From the NCBI GenBank assembly GCA_029204225.1, contig CM055092.1, forward strand, positions 47,042,777 to 47,106,776: 64,000 nt of DNA. Reading direction: 5' to 3'. A program made the translations under genes and the position numbers. Each line of letters opens with the position of its first letter. Within the stretch, counting starts at the first letter, position 1. Under the pieces are notes generated by a model. It was not told the origin of the DNA and ran no database searches. It saw only the letters and a list, made by a program, of their open reading frames with translations. Below are positions 36,490 to 49,829 of this stretch, piece after piece. The DNA is from Diphasiastrum complanatum. Taxonomy: Eukaryota > Streptophyta > Lycopodiopsida > Lycopodiales > Lycopodiaceae.

Positions 36490-37569
36490 CTAAGCATAAG
36501 AAATGGATCCCACACCTTCAACTTTACATTCATGATCATTTGCTGTAAAAATGGACTTTATAGGTCCTACATAGATTGTGAGTTGAGAAAAATACTCCCT
36601 TCTACCCGACATGTGGGAGATAGCCCCACTATCTATCCACCAAGGATCTTCACCTTTGACATTTGATGATGAAAAAGTTGACATCATGAGTGAGTCCTCA
36701 TGAAAACTCTCTTCCTTCTCTTGTCCAATGTTGGCTTGACTTTGATCTTGCTTCCTCTTGAAGCATTATGAGGCATAGTGCCCCATCTTGCTACAATAGC
36801 ACTTGATCTTAGATTTGTTCTTCTTGGGCTTGACTTGTGATGATGAGGATGTGGATCCTCCTTGATCTCCATCCTTTGCTTGCTCTTTTTTGAATGCTGC
36901 TCCCTTGCTCTTTGCTTTGCCTTTGCTCTTGAATAATAAGGCTTTGTCATCACCATCATTGATGGAGAGCCTCTCCATCCTTGATTTGATATGAGCCTTC
37001 CTACTCTCCTCGGCCATCAACACACTTTGAAGGTCTTCAATTGTAGGCAAGTTTCCCATGATAGCATAGCTTTGAACAAGGTTAATAAAGTCACTAAATA
37101 GGCCACAAACTCTTTGCACAAGCTCACTCTCTTTAATAGGTTCATCAACATAAGTAAGCTCTTTGTTCAAATCTTTCACTCTCAAAACAAATTGATATCC
37201 ACTCTCACTCTTTCCTTGGAAGCATTGAAGAACTTGGTTCTTGAGGAAAAGTCATCTTGAGGTATTTTTGGACTCATAGATCTTTTGAAGAGTCTCCCAA
37301 GCCTCTTGGGATGAGGTACATGCTCCTACTTCTTTGAGCAAATCATTTGCAACATTTGTTTTAATACAATGAAGTGCAATCTTGCACCTTCTTTTATATT
37401 TAGTTGCTTCTTGTGGATGCATTGGCTCATCTTCCTCTCCATTCAAAATATCCATAAAGTCTTGCATGACAAGGATGGATTCCATTCTTAACTTCCAAAT
37501 TGAATAATTTGAAGAGTTCAATCTATCATTAGAATCCAAAAGATAGGCACTTATGGATGCCATCTTCAA
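36490..37569 (-). pseudogene. copia-like gag-protease (copy B)
   Basis: Gag starts MKMASISAYLLDSNDRLNSS (37569) with NYSIWKLRMESILV following and AWETLQKIYES at the first break (37252). The second block (37185-36766) holds SIMGNLPTIEDLQS-type sequence and a zinc knuckle damaged by loss of one codon and a stop after HYAS. The protease block (36687-36490) has WWIDSGAISHMSG. Three frame breaks prevent expression of a whole polyprotein. Confidence 0.75.
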
Positions 37570-37620
37570 TGATAGGGAGATAGATTCATTATATATACTT
37601 CTAGGAACTCGCCCTCCTCA

Positions 37621-39454
37621 CTACCTATTTTCCAGTTTTTTATTGTCGAAATTTTATCCTCTCTTGTATTTAGTCACTGGCGCTTGGGAGAGAAGCTGAT
37701 TGGAGTTTGACTCTCAGCTTCCAACTGGTTGGGTGATTTGGCTCCATAGTAGTCCTTCATGCAACAAGATCAAGAGTATCTTCACTTCGTAATCCTAAAT
37801 ACCATCCAACTCCAATATCCAAAATGTCGATCTTCAAGTTTGATTACAAGCTTATAAAATATTGTGAGAATGTATCCCAATTATTATCAATCAATCTCAA
37901 TAAACTTGTAGCAAAAACATATCCAAGCGAGGGGCAAGTCCAACAATCAAATGAGGGAACATGAGTTAAAGCAGGTTCTATAATGATCTCTTTCGTTGGA
38001 TTAGATGATTTTGTAATGTCAAGCATCCATTGAACATTAATATTTTTGCTAAAATGGACAATCGATTGCAAACAATGAGTGATTAATGACCTTTGGTATT
38101 CATGTACAAGGACAATGAAAAACGTAATAATGGTATGAACTTGAATTTATTATTTGCATCGTTACTTTGATTTGCATTCAAAGATAGTCATATAAGTGGG
38201 CTAAATTGGAAACATATATGGTTGACTTCTTTGCTTATATGGGATACTATCAAGCTACTAATGGCGAGGATGAAGCTTTAATATTTGGGCATTATTTTGA
38301 GAATCCTTATTATATCCACTATTATGAGCATTGTATATAGATTGGGAAGAGAATTATAAAGAATGCTATAAGAAACAAAAATAGATACATTTGGAGCATT
38401 GGATTGGGTTGCAAACATAATTTTTTCACACAAAATTAGGCAACCAATAATTGGACTAATGAGCTGACAACGGGTTACAAAGCTCTCTACATTTACTAAT
38501 CGTGTTTCTTCTGTTGGCATGTTGTGTATTGATGCAATATTGTTATATTTGTGCTTTCATGTTGTTCCCATCATTGAGCCTATGAAGTAACATAGTCACT
38601 TGGATTTCATCATCTTGTTAGTCTTTGTTATATTGTATTGTGTGGTTGCTTCTATGGTATTGATAATTGATGGATTGGTATTATGCATGCATATTGAAAC
38701 ACCAATTTTTTTTCTCTAAACCACCGCTAGAGTCTATGTAGGGTTTACCTAGTATTGTACGTGGAATTGTTTATGTAACAATGGGAAATATATAATCAAA
38801 GAACATTATATAATTTAGCAACACGACTTTAATCCTCCATATTTCCAATCTCTACAACCTACCCTTAGGTGATTGGTTTCATTTCCATTCACCTTCCAAG
38901 TCCCATACAAGCTAAGTCATTAGGGTTTGGCAAACTTCGCGAACTAGAAACAAAAGCAAGCAAGAATACTATCAAACAATAGATTATTGTCAATCAAGAA
39001 TCATAAGGCGAAAAATCATCATCACTTGTGGGTGAGAAAGAATCATAAATCATCAAGCATCCATCATAATACATTGACCTACATTAAGAAGAGTATGTTT
39101 ATCATTCAAATGGTAAATAATAAATACTTGCAATCCTCCTTGAAAATCATCTACGGACGCTCCAATTAGGTCCTCAACATACACAAAAAGACAAGACTCA
39201 AGATGACATAAAGCATTGTAATCATACACAAACAAGAAGATCTAGTATTGTGTAGAGTTTCATGAATTCAATACATGATTGATGCATTATATGTGATTGA
39301 CATGTATCGGAAATTTCTATTTGAACAACGATTATATATAGATGCAAGTGTAATTACAAGCTGCAAAAGATGAACCGAGGAACTAGAAGCTGCAAGGAAT
39401 GATCCAACAGCAGATTCAAGATCTCTTATACAAAATTATGAACCTTTGCATATG
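37621..39454. other. Intergenic, nothing recognised
   Basis: AT-rich sequence with only short open frames. I see no domain, LTR end or RNA gene that I can support. Confidence 0.4.
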
Positions 39455-39640
39455 ATTTTATCGCAAGCACTGTTCGAGAAATGGAACCTTGACTATGTTG
39501 GTCCTATTAGATACAGATCAGGATTTTTTAGGACACTTAGAATGTTTAAATATAGACGTTATCATTGGTTGGGTCAATAAAGGCTTTGTTGAACTTTCTA
39601 AGGTCTACAAGCGATCAATAATCTTGTGATTAGACTACTA
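39455..39640 (+). pseudogene. gypsy integrase scrap
   Basis: A plus-strand fragment reading SQALFEKWNLDYVGPIRYRS resembles the start of a gypsy integrase core (W..D.VGPI). A degraded continuation follows in other frames. No neighbours support a larger element. Confidence 0.4.
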
Positions 39641-41213
39641 CTTCATAGTAGACTTGATGTGGATGCGCTTTAGTACACATTATGATTTCATGAAACAATC
39701 ATTAAATAGTATCATATGGTGCATTTTAGATTATCATATACATTCAAATATCAACTTGAAAATGCATGTGTATACATTCTAGATAAAAGTGGACATCATG
39801 GCCTTGTAAAGCAATTAATAAATTCTAGCCAAGCATATGTGATTGACTAACATTGAGGATATAGTCAAATCATGCTCAGAGTACAGTTTAATTGTGGAAA
39901 GAAATGAAATTAGGAAAATGGGAAACCGTAGATGGGATCATACGTTATGTGACCATTATCTTTCGTAGGATGGTAATGCTTCCCTTGAGCCAGTAAATCT
40001 TAAACCTTACAGTTTAAGAGACTGCAATCAGATATTAGACATAGGTATGTTTATTAAACAAAGACATGTAAAATTCATTTGACATTTCACACCAACAAAT
40101 CTAGACCCTAGAAGTGAAACTCTCTTACCAGAGATGACACAGAGCCTTTAAAATATGCTCATAAACCGCACAAAAAGAACAATCTCTTGACACCAAATAG
40201 TTTCGAGGGAAATGATCTGTTTCATTTGAGTGTGTTCATGATGTGGCTGATGACATAGACTTTAGTGCAAATACATCTGTTAAGGTTCAGACTGGCCAAT
40301 CTTAGATAGCAGAAAAATTTCAAGTTGGTGAAACTAGCCACCATATATCTTGCATAGTAAATCACTTGACAAGACAACTAGCATACAATGTGCAACAGCA
40401 TCAAAGTATTGTGTCCTTCAAAAGTGAAAATTCAGCCAAATCAGCTTTCCAGAAGGATAGAAGACTTCTGGCACAAATTTTCAAGACCACTTTCCAAGCT
40501 TTATAAAATAATAATTTTCACCAGCTGTGTTCTACATATGAAAGAGATCAGCTGGATTCCTTGTTAATGTCTTATGATCAAACATGCTATGAAGCATGCT
40601 GTCATCAAGCCCATCATTTAGCCAAAGAAAGTCAAGTAAGTGACATAATGGCTTGTTTCTCCTAGTAAATGCTAAAAAAGGCTCATCCTCCTGTATCCAC
40701 AAGATACTTGATGCGAAAGTAAACTTGCGGGCGAAAACTAGGGGGTGAAAACTAGTGGAAAATAGTTTTTCTTCTCCAGCCAGCGACATTGGATTGTCCT
40801 TCTCAAAATCAAATATAAAAGATTTTGGAGCCCAGCATCCATTGAACTTTATTGCCAATCTCAGCACTACGAAATTCAGAATAGCTGCTGCTGCTTTTAA
40901 TAGAGACCAACTAGGAAGCAAGCACGTTCCAGCAATTTTTGGACAGCATTCTTTGGAAGTCTTTCAGCAAAGCCTACTTAGATCGTCAAGCTACTCACTG
41001 TCCCTACAACCCCACAAGGCTACTACAGTTGACCCATGAAGACTGATATAGGTTTATTCATTGTGTGCCCTAAAAGATGCCTTGACAGTTGGCGGATGGA
41101 TAAGACTTCAAGTATATTCCAATTTGCTTTTGTTTCAATTGAAGATTTCACGGAGCAGGCAAACCAGTTTAAAACTGGCCAATAGCCTGCATGACTTTCC
41201 TTAGCATAATATT
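39641..41213. other. Region downstream of PYRD
   Basis: Probably holds the PYRD 3' UTR on the minus strand. A 130-codon minus-strand open stretch at 40532-40921 shows no recognisable domain. Confidence 0.4.
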
Positions 41214-41865
41214 TCAGTCTGAACCTGGCAAATACCCCTCTATGAGGACATTTCCTCCAGATATACATGTTCGTACTTTCTCCAACTTGATAAGCTCCTG
41301 AACTTGGAAACCTGGAGTTGCTCTCAGATCCCCACAGATGACGGGTGCCATGTCTACAACTAGTTTTTGAACAATCCCCTCCTGAATTGCTTGTTTCCCA
41401 AGAAAGTTTTCTAAGCCAGACATATCTGGACCTCGAGAATCTAGCAATACAGAAGAAAGACCTCTTTGATTACATAAATCGAGGACCATGTCTAAGTGCA
41501 GCTTATCCAAGGTAACAACATCAACACCTTTGGCTAATAACAAAGACTCCATTGACTGACCCCCTCGACTGATGTTGCTTTGGACATCCTCCAAAACTGC
41601 TCCTGCGTCAGCCAAGACAAGTGTGGGAGCGTGAGAAGTATCAAAAACTTTGGATTCTAAGGGCATGTCAAGTGATCTTGCCAAAATTATTCTCAAAGGC
41701 TGTTTTGCTTCTGCTTCAGATGAGAGGAGAGTAGGGTCATCAAAAACAGCTGCATCTGTGATGACAACTGCATTATATTCCTGTAACTGTTGACTGAAGC
41801 TGCTTCCGAATTCCACAACTTGTCCCCTAGAGCCCAAAAATCTTCCATCCAATGACATAGAAAAC
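41214..41865 (-). CDS. PYRD: PYRD exon 3
   Basis: Follows TTCAACAG and encodes the reductase-like half in one 652-base exon to a TGA. The 2.46 kb intron before it holds no recognised gene. Confidence 0.9.
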
Positions 41866-44800
41866 CTGTTGAACATGGAACACAAAAAAAGAAACTATCA
41901 GGCACTTAAATCCAAACTTGAAAAAATATCAGTCCAACAGTAGTAAGCATATATCTTGAGCCCTACTTAATCAAGCCAGCAACCTAAATTACATGAGACT
42001 ACTATGAACAAAGACAACATTTTGTAAGAGGCTTCTAGCAAAAGCATCGACATGGTTTGTGAAAATGTCTTACAAAGCTAATCTCTTTTCTGGAACCAAG
42101 TGCCCAAAGGTATGCAAACATTTGGAAAAAATGTCAAGACAGTCCAAAGCAGTAGTGAGCAAGCACGGGAAGTACGTCGAGTTTAAGGTCAAGATGTTTA
42201 TATCCAACTCAATTTTGCTAAGCATAAGTTTGCATAAGGTCGGTCCCAGATTATGTTATTATGGGCCTCCAAAAGTCGAGTCCACCTTACTTATCAATTG
42301 TAGCTAGCTCCAACTACACAAGCCTGTAAATTTTTTCATGTAAATTAGTTACACATCGTTATAAATCCAAATGAAGATCATGCACCTAGCTTTCCTGATG
42401 ATGGTAAATTATTTCCTCATCTGCAACAACTTTTCTCCAAGTGAGAGCTGAGCATAAGCAGCGCCATGTACACACAGTTTTTGGTTTAACGGGAAGGTCG
42501 TCTTACTGATGCTTTTGCTCACACCATTACAAATTACATGATCATGCTCATGCGCTCATGTAGACTATCCACACTCCTCAGCCCACAGGGCTCTCTTTCA
42601 GCACCTAATTCCATTAAAAAGGATTATATGATTTTTCATGTTACGCCCATATGCAAATCCACTTGTAGAAGGGCACACCATCCTTAGGTGTCTTTGCCAT
42701 TTAGTCATTCAACATGTTAGGGTTTAGGACCAAAGTATAGATAGATGATTGAGAAGTTCATTGATAAAACTTACTTGGTTTCTTCTTGAGTATCAGTTTG
42801 CGGACTCTTCTGTCTTTCATGTATGGGATCAAAATTTATTGTTATTGATGTTCATTCAGTTCTTAGTTGAAGAATTGTTGATTGCTCATCATTTTGTAGT
42901 CTTACGTGTCGATTATAACTGAATAAATTGCATGCATGTGGTTGACCACCTTGTGCCATGATGAAACTTTATTTGTTCATGCAACTATGGCATTTAACAT
43001 CCTTTGTCTCGCAAGATAGTTCTGTGATGCTTTGTCAATGTATGAAACGTTGCAACCATACATATGCACATCCCCTACTGCTCCCATTCTGATTAGAGTA
43101 TTTGAATTTTGAAGTATGCAAAAATCTTTCATAAGCCTGTGTCACAAAACATAAGGTCCAATAAAAATATACAGGTCTCGACATATACTTAGGTTCATAT
43201 GTGGGATATTTTTGCTACTTTCAGGTCAATCTAAGAAAATAACACATATGAGAATATTCAACCAGAATGAACCGTGATTATATGGCCTACTGAATCAGAC
43301 AGCACCGAGCGTATTATTCAACAAGTTTGTCTGGTATCATACAAAGAAGTCACTACGAAAGGTAGTTTGTACTCTTCATTGGCCAATGAAAAGTGTGAAA
43401 AGTGAATTCGCAATCATGTGAATATTTCCATCCTATGGACTGTAGTAGTATCTTTGTGCAGCCTGCAATAGGTTACAAATTTTCTCTTGCCTCAGACAAG
43501 ATTGCATCACTTTTTGAGGCTTGTCCACAAAGAAACCCCTTCAGAAATAGATAAGTACCAAACCCCTTACAGGCTTAGTCAAGCCAAGCCCTCCCACAAA
43601 GGAAAAGTGAGCTACAGAATATAGAACTTTTGGATATTCCATGCAGTAAACCCTGTAGCACATCAACCCTTCCTGATTCTCTCCTGAACTGCTTGATACA
43701 GCAGCCTGCTCAGGCAGCCACTGCCAGTTAGCGACACTGTCCACATATGGAACTGTATCTACACCAACCACGCATATATGCTTTGTCATACAGCCGTTCA
43801 CTATGCCCAAGCATTATCCCAGCATCTGTATATATATGGATGATTTGTGTATGGCAAACTTGCTTCAAGCTACCTAAAGAACTTTATATGAAATTTGACT
43901 TCATGAAGACGGACAGTAGAAGCAGACACGTATCATGAATGCTCTGCTCCATCTCTCTAAACAGTTTGCAACAAAACCCAGCTCTGAATGATTTCATCCC
44001 TGTGAAATCCAAGAACTTTGATAAAATTCACCTTAGGTATTAATTTCTTGATTTGTACTTCAACAAAGATTTTACTATTTAGGTTACATAGAACCTAATC
44101 ATAAAATTGGGCTTCCTTCTTAGTAGTGGTTAGCAGTGTCTACTATACACACGTGTTCATCAGTTCACCAGCATAAAGCGTTTCTGGACTGATCTAGATG
44201 GGGTTGGAACTCGGAACATCTATATGAGATTGAGTTACATCATGCTTACTCAATAAAAACCAAAATCTAGAACAGAGGAAGATTATATTGCAAAAGGATG
44301 ATTGTAAAGAGTAGCACTTTACCTGAGGCATACAAATGGCTTTCCTGTAAGCATGCGATGAACAAAGGCCTCATTAGTAGCCTGGCAAAGTTCTTCTTCT
44401 ACTCCAACAACCACTTCAATCCCAGATTTCCTTAAAGTTTCTATTCCTTTTCCCCCCACCTGAGGATTTGGATCAACCATACCCACTACTACACGTTTCA
44501 CTTTTGCCCTGATTAGTGCCTGACTGCATGGAGGTGTTCGGCCAAAATGATTGCATGGCTCTAGGCTTACATATACTGTTGATCCTTCTGCCCTGCCCCC
44601 AGCTTCCCTCAATGCAAAGACCTGTAAGACCAAACACTGAAGCTGAAGCAACGACAGAGAGGAGAATCAAGTCACCCTTTCACCTACATCACCTTTTAAA
44701 CTATGGTTAAAAAGCATCACAAACATGAACATTTATATTCCATCTCACTTGTATAGCATCCGTGGCAATTCCAAGGCACAGGGTCAGGGTTGAGCTCTAA

Positions 44801-46122
44801 GCATAAGATGGACTACCATAAGCTACCAGGGTGGAGAAATAACGGAAACAAGCAGATCAAAGGTTGAATTGATACAAGCAAGCCAATCATAACACATGCA
44901 GTAAAGCTCTACAACTTCTTACAAGTCGAAAGAGTTCCACTAACAGTAAACAGTAGAGATGTCAACAATTTTCCAGGATGCAAAATGTTTGAGCTAAATA
45001 TAAACTTATTTTGGATTTAAGAAACACAACCTGGCCAGCGTGTAGATAAAAGATTATAGATCAAAGGATATTACCCAACCTATCTAAGGAGGTGTGCAAT
45101 GTTCAACCCTATGAAGTCCACCCAAAAAGACCATTATGACATGGACCAACTGCTACAACATCCCTACTTACTTTATCGGCACTCAAGAGTAGGTAAGTGC
45201 AGGTCAAATGCACAAACATGTAAACTTGTACATCTCTACAAACACCAATGTGCTGAGTCTATGTCACTTTTTGGAGGTAAAGGGTAGATTAAGTCATAGA
45301 TGAAAGCTAGTAATGAAGAAGCAAAGCTTAGAAAGTCATGAAGTAGAAAAATACAGCTAAGAAGGAGGTGAGATCTTTTTCTGGATGCACTGAGGGTTAA
45401 GATGAAAGTTTAAAACCGTGCTATTGACAGAATGACGAATTTTCTGGACCATAGATCATTCCCCAAAATAAAAAAGTAGCTAGTTAAGAGCTGAAGGAAG
45501 GAAAACAAACCTCGGCATGTGGCTCGCCAGCTCGGGGATGAAAACCTTGGCCTATGACTCCCCCATTCTTAACAATCACACATCCAACCATGGGGTTTGG
45601 AGAAGTGCGACCCACAGCTTTCCTTGCTAATTTTACACAAAGTTTCATATATTCAGCGTCTGCCTCTGTGGCCCCCTCCGGAAGTGCTGCTGCTATTGCC
45701 ATCACATTACTGGAGCTGATTCTCCTCTCAATAACCTTTCCAAAACCATGCAACCTATCTTCAAATCTCAAGAGCTCTAGGAAATGGTCCTTATCTGTGC
45801 AAAGAAGCTTATTTGCAAGAACATCATTGTAGAAGGAAAATCGATACCCTAGGGTCATAGCAGATAATCTGCTGCCATTCCGGCTGGGATATGCTTTGAT
45901 AGATGTCTTGCTTCCTAATTGCGTGCTGCAACTCAACCTATAATACGAATTGCAAGCTTTGGAGCGAGTAATCAGCCCCTGGAATCTCCCATTGAATGAA
46001 TATAAGACACATTGCGAAGAATTCACGTGTTTACAGGCAAATCCATGGCAATTTTCGAGTTGGGCGCTCCAAGCATTGTGGGCTCTGTTGTCTGAGCATC
46101 CAAAAGAAGAGGATAGATACAT
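41214..46122 (-). CDS. PYRD: PYRD: RibD-like pyrimidine deaminase, 3 exons
   Basis: The plastid enzyme that deaminates the pyrimidine intermediate in riboflavin synthesis. The exons are 46122-45511, 44621-44323 and 41865-41214, all GT-AG with matching phase, giving 520 codons. The start is the first ATG after an in-frame TAG 18 bases upstream. About 150 residues of Ser/Arg-rich leader fit a transit peptide with a long extension. The deaminase has [16 protein letters not shown] (zinc ligand H202, proton shuttle E204), then [13 protein letters not shown] with zinc ligands C227 and C236. The C-terminal 216 residues are a degenerate RibD reductase domain ([16 protein letters not shown], ending [10 protein letters not shown]), as in plant PYRD rather than PYRR, whose deaminase is the dead half. 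No damage is seen. Confidence 0.93.
44323..44621 (-). CDS. PYRD: PYRD exon 2
   Basis: Starts VFALREAGG after TCTTACAG and ends in CLR before GTAAAG. It carries both zinc cysteines and [20 protein letters not shown]. Confidence 0.92.
45511..46122 (-). CDS. PYRD: PYRD exon 1
   Basis: 204 codons from the start to HAE. The donor GTTTGT follows. A pyrimidine-rich leader on the minus strand (about 46190-46230) precedes the start and suits a plant 5' UTR. Confidence 0.9.
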
Positions 46123-47137
46123 TGAGCAGCTTGCACACTAGATCTCACGCACAGTGTTGTGGATTACCACAGAAGAGAGAAACAGAAGAGAGACAGAACG
46201 AAAGAAGAAGAAAGAGGAGGGAGGGAGGATGGGGAGGCAGACAAGCTGCAGTTTGAAAGTTGAAGGGCATGTGAGCCTTTCAAATAAAGGCGCAACAGGT
46301 TTTTGAATACAAAGAACAAGCACATGGTCATGAGTGCTCTGGGAAAATCGGCAAACTATAGAAATGAAATTGGCAAGTTTTCTCAACAACTGGTATCATA
46401 AAATGTCTGACGATTTTTTATACAAGCATGTAGTATACCTTTTCACAAGTAAAAGTCTTAAAAACTGAGAAGTTCTATAAAATGCAAGTTTTTTGAGGAT
46501 AACTCAAACGAGGTTTCCCGAGCAATGATGTTCATCTTGAGCATATATTCTTTATTTAAAACAAAAATCAAAGAAAACGCAGGGTTAAAATGTAGAAGCA
46601 ATACTGGTTGACAGACAGTATGCTTTACAACACAAACATCACATAAATAAGGAATAAAAATAGGTAGCTAAATGTAATTTGAAATCTATTTTGAAGTCGC
46701 GTAGATCACCATGTGTCACGCCAAACATGTCTTCTATATAATCTAATGGTCCATGAAATTTAATGATTGTTTTGTACAAGAAAATGAATCTACGAATGTA
46801 CGCGTCAAAAATCTATTTAGCTCTACCCATATGAATGCAAAATACATCTTCAATAATAATTGATAAATATATGTCTAGCAAATAATTGGAAGGTCTAAAA
46901 ACTTAACTTTCGGAACCCAATCCAATAACCAAAACTACTCTTCTAAGCATGATAACCTCCTATGGATGATAGATCACATATATCCTTGGTTACCAATCTT
47001 TTTCTCTTGTTGTTTCTGACCTTTTTGTTGAGCACATCCATATCTTTAACAAGAGACAAATATGATATACGTACGCATGGATTGAAATACAGTTTTCATC
47101 TCATCATTACTACTAGTAAAATGACGCAAAGAAGATT
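46123..47137. other. PYRD promoter region and left edge of unusual block
   Basis: The minus-strand promoter and 5' UTR of PYRD must lie here (CT-rich on the minus strand to about 46240). No coding sequence is recognised. The left limit of the neighbouring block could not be fixed. Confidence 0.4.
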
Positions 47138-47617
47138 TCAACGTTTCAAATAATGTATTATTTGCATTGAATGTGCATTCCCATAGAGCATCAAATTCTC
47201 ATAGTAACCCAAAAGGCCATTTTTGCCATGACACATATAGATTATTAATTGACTCACCGAATGAAAATCTGGATGTTGTAATGAACATGGATCAATAGGA
47301 TACAATATTCCCGATGACCATAAATCTACATGCTTTAGCTTTTCCTCTCTGTATCGGATCATATCAGAAGTTGACAATTTGGGTTGCTTTGAATTTCTTG
47401 TCCTGAGCGGAGCATATTCTGGTGACAGATCCACATGAAGATGATAAAGCTTTGCCATCAATATAGTAGTATAGTAACAAATAGCACAATGACAATAACA
47501 TAGCTGAAAATGGTGCCGACCTTGGAGATAGAGATGGCGTAGGCTTTGTTTCTGAAATGTCACTCTTAATTCAATTTTTTGAGTGTTCGCAACTATTGGG
47601 AGGGAATATTTTGACAT
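47138..47617 (-). CDS. Possible NADAR (YbiA-like) fragment
   Basis: A 159-codon minus-strand frame, probably meaningful from an internal Met at about residue 54. The C-terminal half reads LWSSGILYPIDPCSLQHPDF, then HSVSQLIIYM, GKNGLLGYYEN and GNAHSMQIIHYLKR. This recalls the NADAR pattern (YP.I, then F.SVE.Y...K....G..E......A.SP...K.LGR), but the usual SVE glutamate is Ser-Gln here. NADAR proteins act on ADP-ribose-linked substrates, and in plants one is fused to the riboflavin reductase PYRR. The rest of the domain is not visible. A GTGAGT donor-like site interrupts it. The identification is tentative. Confidence 0.35.
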   Translation of the reverse strand: MSKYSLPIVANTQKIELRVTFQKQSLRHLYLQGRHHFQLCYCHCAICYYTTILMAKLYHLHVDLSPEYAPLRTRNSKQPKLSTSDMIRYREEKLKHVDLWSSGILYPIDPCSLQHPDFHSVSQLIIYMCHGKNGLLGYYENLMLYGNAHSMQIIHYLKR

Positions 47618-47912
47618 TTTGAAAATTATACTTTAACTGTGGGTAAACACACCAGTGAAGTTCGATGTGACTAAAGTAAAGTAAATTCATTTTCATGGAA
47701 AGTAGTGTGGGCTGATGCATAAAAAATTTAGAAAATGATATTTTAATAACTGTATTGCTATTTTTCTCTCTCCTACATGACATTTCTTATAGGGCCCTCT
47801 TTGGGCCCATATTTTCTCTAATGGGATGGTCTATGCAAGAATAGGTTCCTAATTTGAACCTGTAGATGGTCAACATTTTTGTTGTGCGTGTAATGAGATA
47901 GCACCTCGTGCA

Positions 47913-49769
47913 GTGAGACATAACAAAATATTAAAAGCAACATTCGATAAGAGGTTCTTGTATGTACACGCAAGAATATGTTTGTTCAAAAACACGATGC
48001 GATACATATTGGAATCCGACAGACTGAACTTCGAACCAGAAAACAAACAAAAGAAAAATAGCCTGACAAAAATAATGGAACGTGCTCTTCGACAGCTTTG
48101 GATCTCCTTGGATCGGCCCCGTTATATTAAAGAAGTAAAATTAAACCAAGAGACCACAAGGAGAATGGCCTCTTTCTACCAAGGACTTCGTGGCGTCATT
48201 GGCAGTGACATCACGGTACGTTGTAAGGAAGATTGCCATTAAAAGCCTTGTATGCCGCAAAGTTTGAGGAGTATACCTCAGTTACTAACATTCATCATAA
48301 ATTTTTACGGTATTACAAATGAGAATGTCAATAACAAGTGACAGTTGTTCTCAAGTTAGATGAGTCTAAAATTATAAGAGGACAAAAAATGGAATGGAGC
48401 ACTTTCAAATTCAGAAGACTCAGAAGGCCTCAACTTCAGTGTTCAATCATAAAATGATATTTGGTGGTTGGCAGCTTTTTAGGTATAGTAGTTCCTTACA
48501 TATTCAATAGGGTAATCTAATATGGATTTCATTTGAAAAATCTTCTTTGTGTTAATATTGTTCTAAAACATTTTTTTGTTTCTCTTAAAGGTGATGAAAG
48601 AAGACCATGACATTCTCTCATGGATATTTAATAGAACGTCATATCCCGCCACCATAAAAAATCACATGGATGGAGATCCGCTCAATATTCTTGGAATTGG
48701 CACTTTCAACATAGAATGACATTTAGTAGAAGACTTGAAGACATTAAAATGTATATTCAATGCATCCCATGGCGCTAACTCCAAACACCCATGTTTGTAC
48801 CGCATAAAGACAACAAAAGACATGACAAGGAAAACAAGAATATCAAGAGATTGAGAAGATCCTAATTGGAAACTCGTACTACCGATTTCTCTTCAGAATG
48901 TTTATATCTATACATTGCATGCAAAGGTGCATATAATAGAAAAGATAATATATCTTCACATCTTGTTTGCATGGAATTTTGAGCCAGCGACATCTGCGAA
49001 GGAAGCTATTTCCAGATTAGAGGATGTGTTGTCTAAAGTAGGCTTACATAAAGGCCATGTTAAAATAAAAAAATACAACAAGATCAGGTAAAACAGGAAA
49101 TATTCCATGCAAGCCGAGCAATGGAGGATCCAAAGCTCGTAGATTTTTATCAAATTATTCTAGCAAACAATCCAAAATTCAATACTCGGTTTGGAAAGAG
49201 ATAATAGCTGCAACTCAAGATTTCGAAGAAGAAGGTTCTACTCGTGTATACAAAGTAGAAGTTTGGAGAAAATTAGACAACATGGTGAAATTTTTGAGAA
49301 AAGATAAATTTTTAAATACTGATGTACAAATGATACAGAAAACAACTAGTGAATTTGTGGATGCAGTTCGAAGTGCATGGTTTAGATCATATAACTCATT
49401 ATATGGTAAGATTTTGATGTTACACTAGTATAGACAAATATGTGCAATGAATTTAGATACCTTTGATACTGATTTGTATTTTGTTTTTATGACATGCAGC
49501 ACATATTAAGGCATCATTCGACATTCTTTGCAAGAAATAGTGGAAGTCTGAGTATATGGTCATCGCAAGGAATGGAAAAATCTCATTGGCAAGCAAGAGC
49601 GGCATTTCATAAAAGTACACAACATGGCGGGACTAGCACAAAGAACAGCTATATACTACAACTTTTCCAATGGTTTTACAGAAGAATCCAAATTTGTCAT
49701 AATACAAAATTGACGGATTATAAAAAATTTCAAAAAGCATGCAAATTTATACAAGCCAATAGGCAATAG
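47913..49769 (+). pseudogene. Unclassified transposase-like gene, broken
   Basis: Plus-strand exons that join by good splice sites: 47913-48215 (donor GTACGT), 48591 onward (after CTCTTAAAG), a segment to 49405 (donor GTAAGA) and 49500-49769 (after GACATGCAG). Visible blocks include DHDILSWIFNRTSYP, VEDLKTLKCIFNASHGANSK followed by HPCLY, NVYIYTLHAKVHIIEKII, and last RHHSTFFARNSGSLSIWSSQ followed by GMEKSHWQAR and HGG. DLK...GA...PC and SL...QG.EK.H...HGG are patterns I associate with uncharacterised transposon-like proteins of many eukaryotes; I cannot name the superfamily. In-frame stops (near 48717 and 48850) and a frame change near 49080 show decay. Confidence 0.45.
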
Positions 49770-49829
49770 GCATACAGAGAAATTTTGTATATTAAATGAA
49801 AATTTTTACGAAGTTCGGTTATCCAATAT

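Larger units (their letters stand above)
34590..37620 (-). mobile_element. Chimeric copia-like element, copy B
   Basis: Same architecture as copy A but extending to the gag start: gag (37569-36766), protease (36687-36490), integrase start (36427 down), then unknown ORFs (36194-35186). It lacks about 300 bases of pre-integrase found in copy A; a run of G marks the joint near 36445. A TATATATA box lies at about 37592, just before gag. No primer site or LTR was found on the 5' side, so the 5' end may be truncated or the element may not be a normal LTR element. Confidence 0.7.

Noticed and set aside
38278-38520. 80-codon minus-strand open frame
   Set aside because: No recognisable domain; AT-rich hydrophobic composition typical of chance frames.
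40532-40921. 130-codon minus-strand open frame downstream of PYRD
   Set aside because: No domain recognised and it lies where the PYRD 3' UTR is expected; PYRD already ends with its conserved C-terminus.
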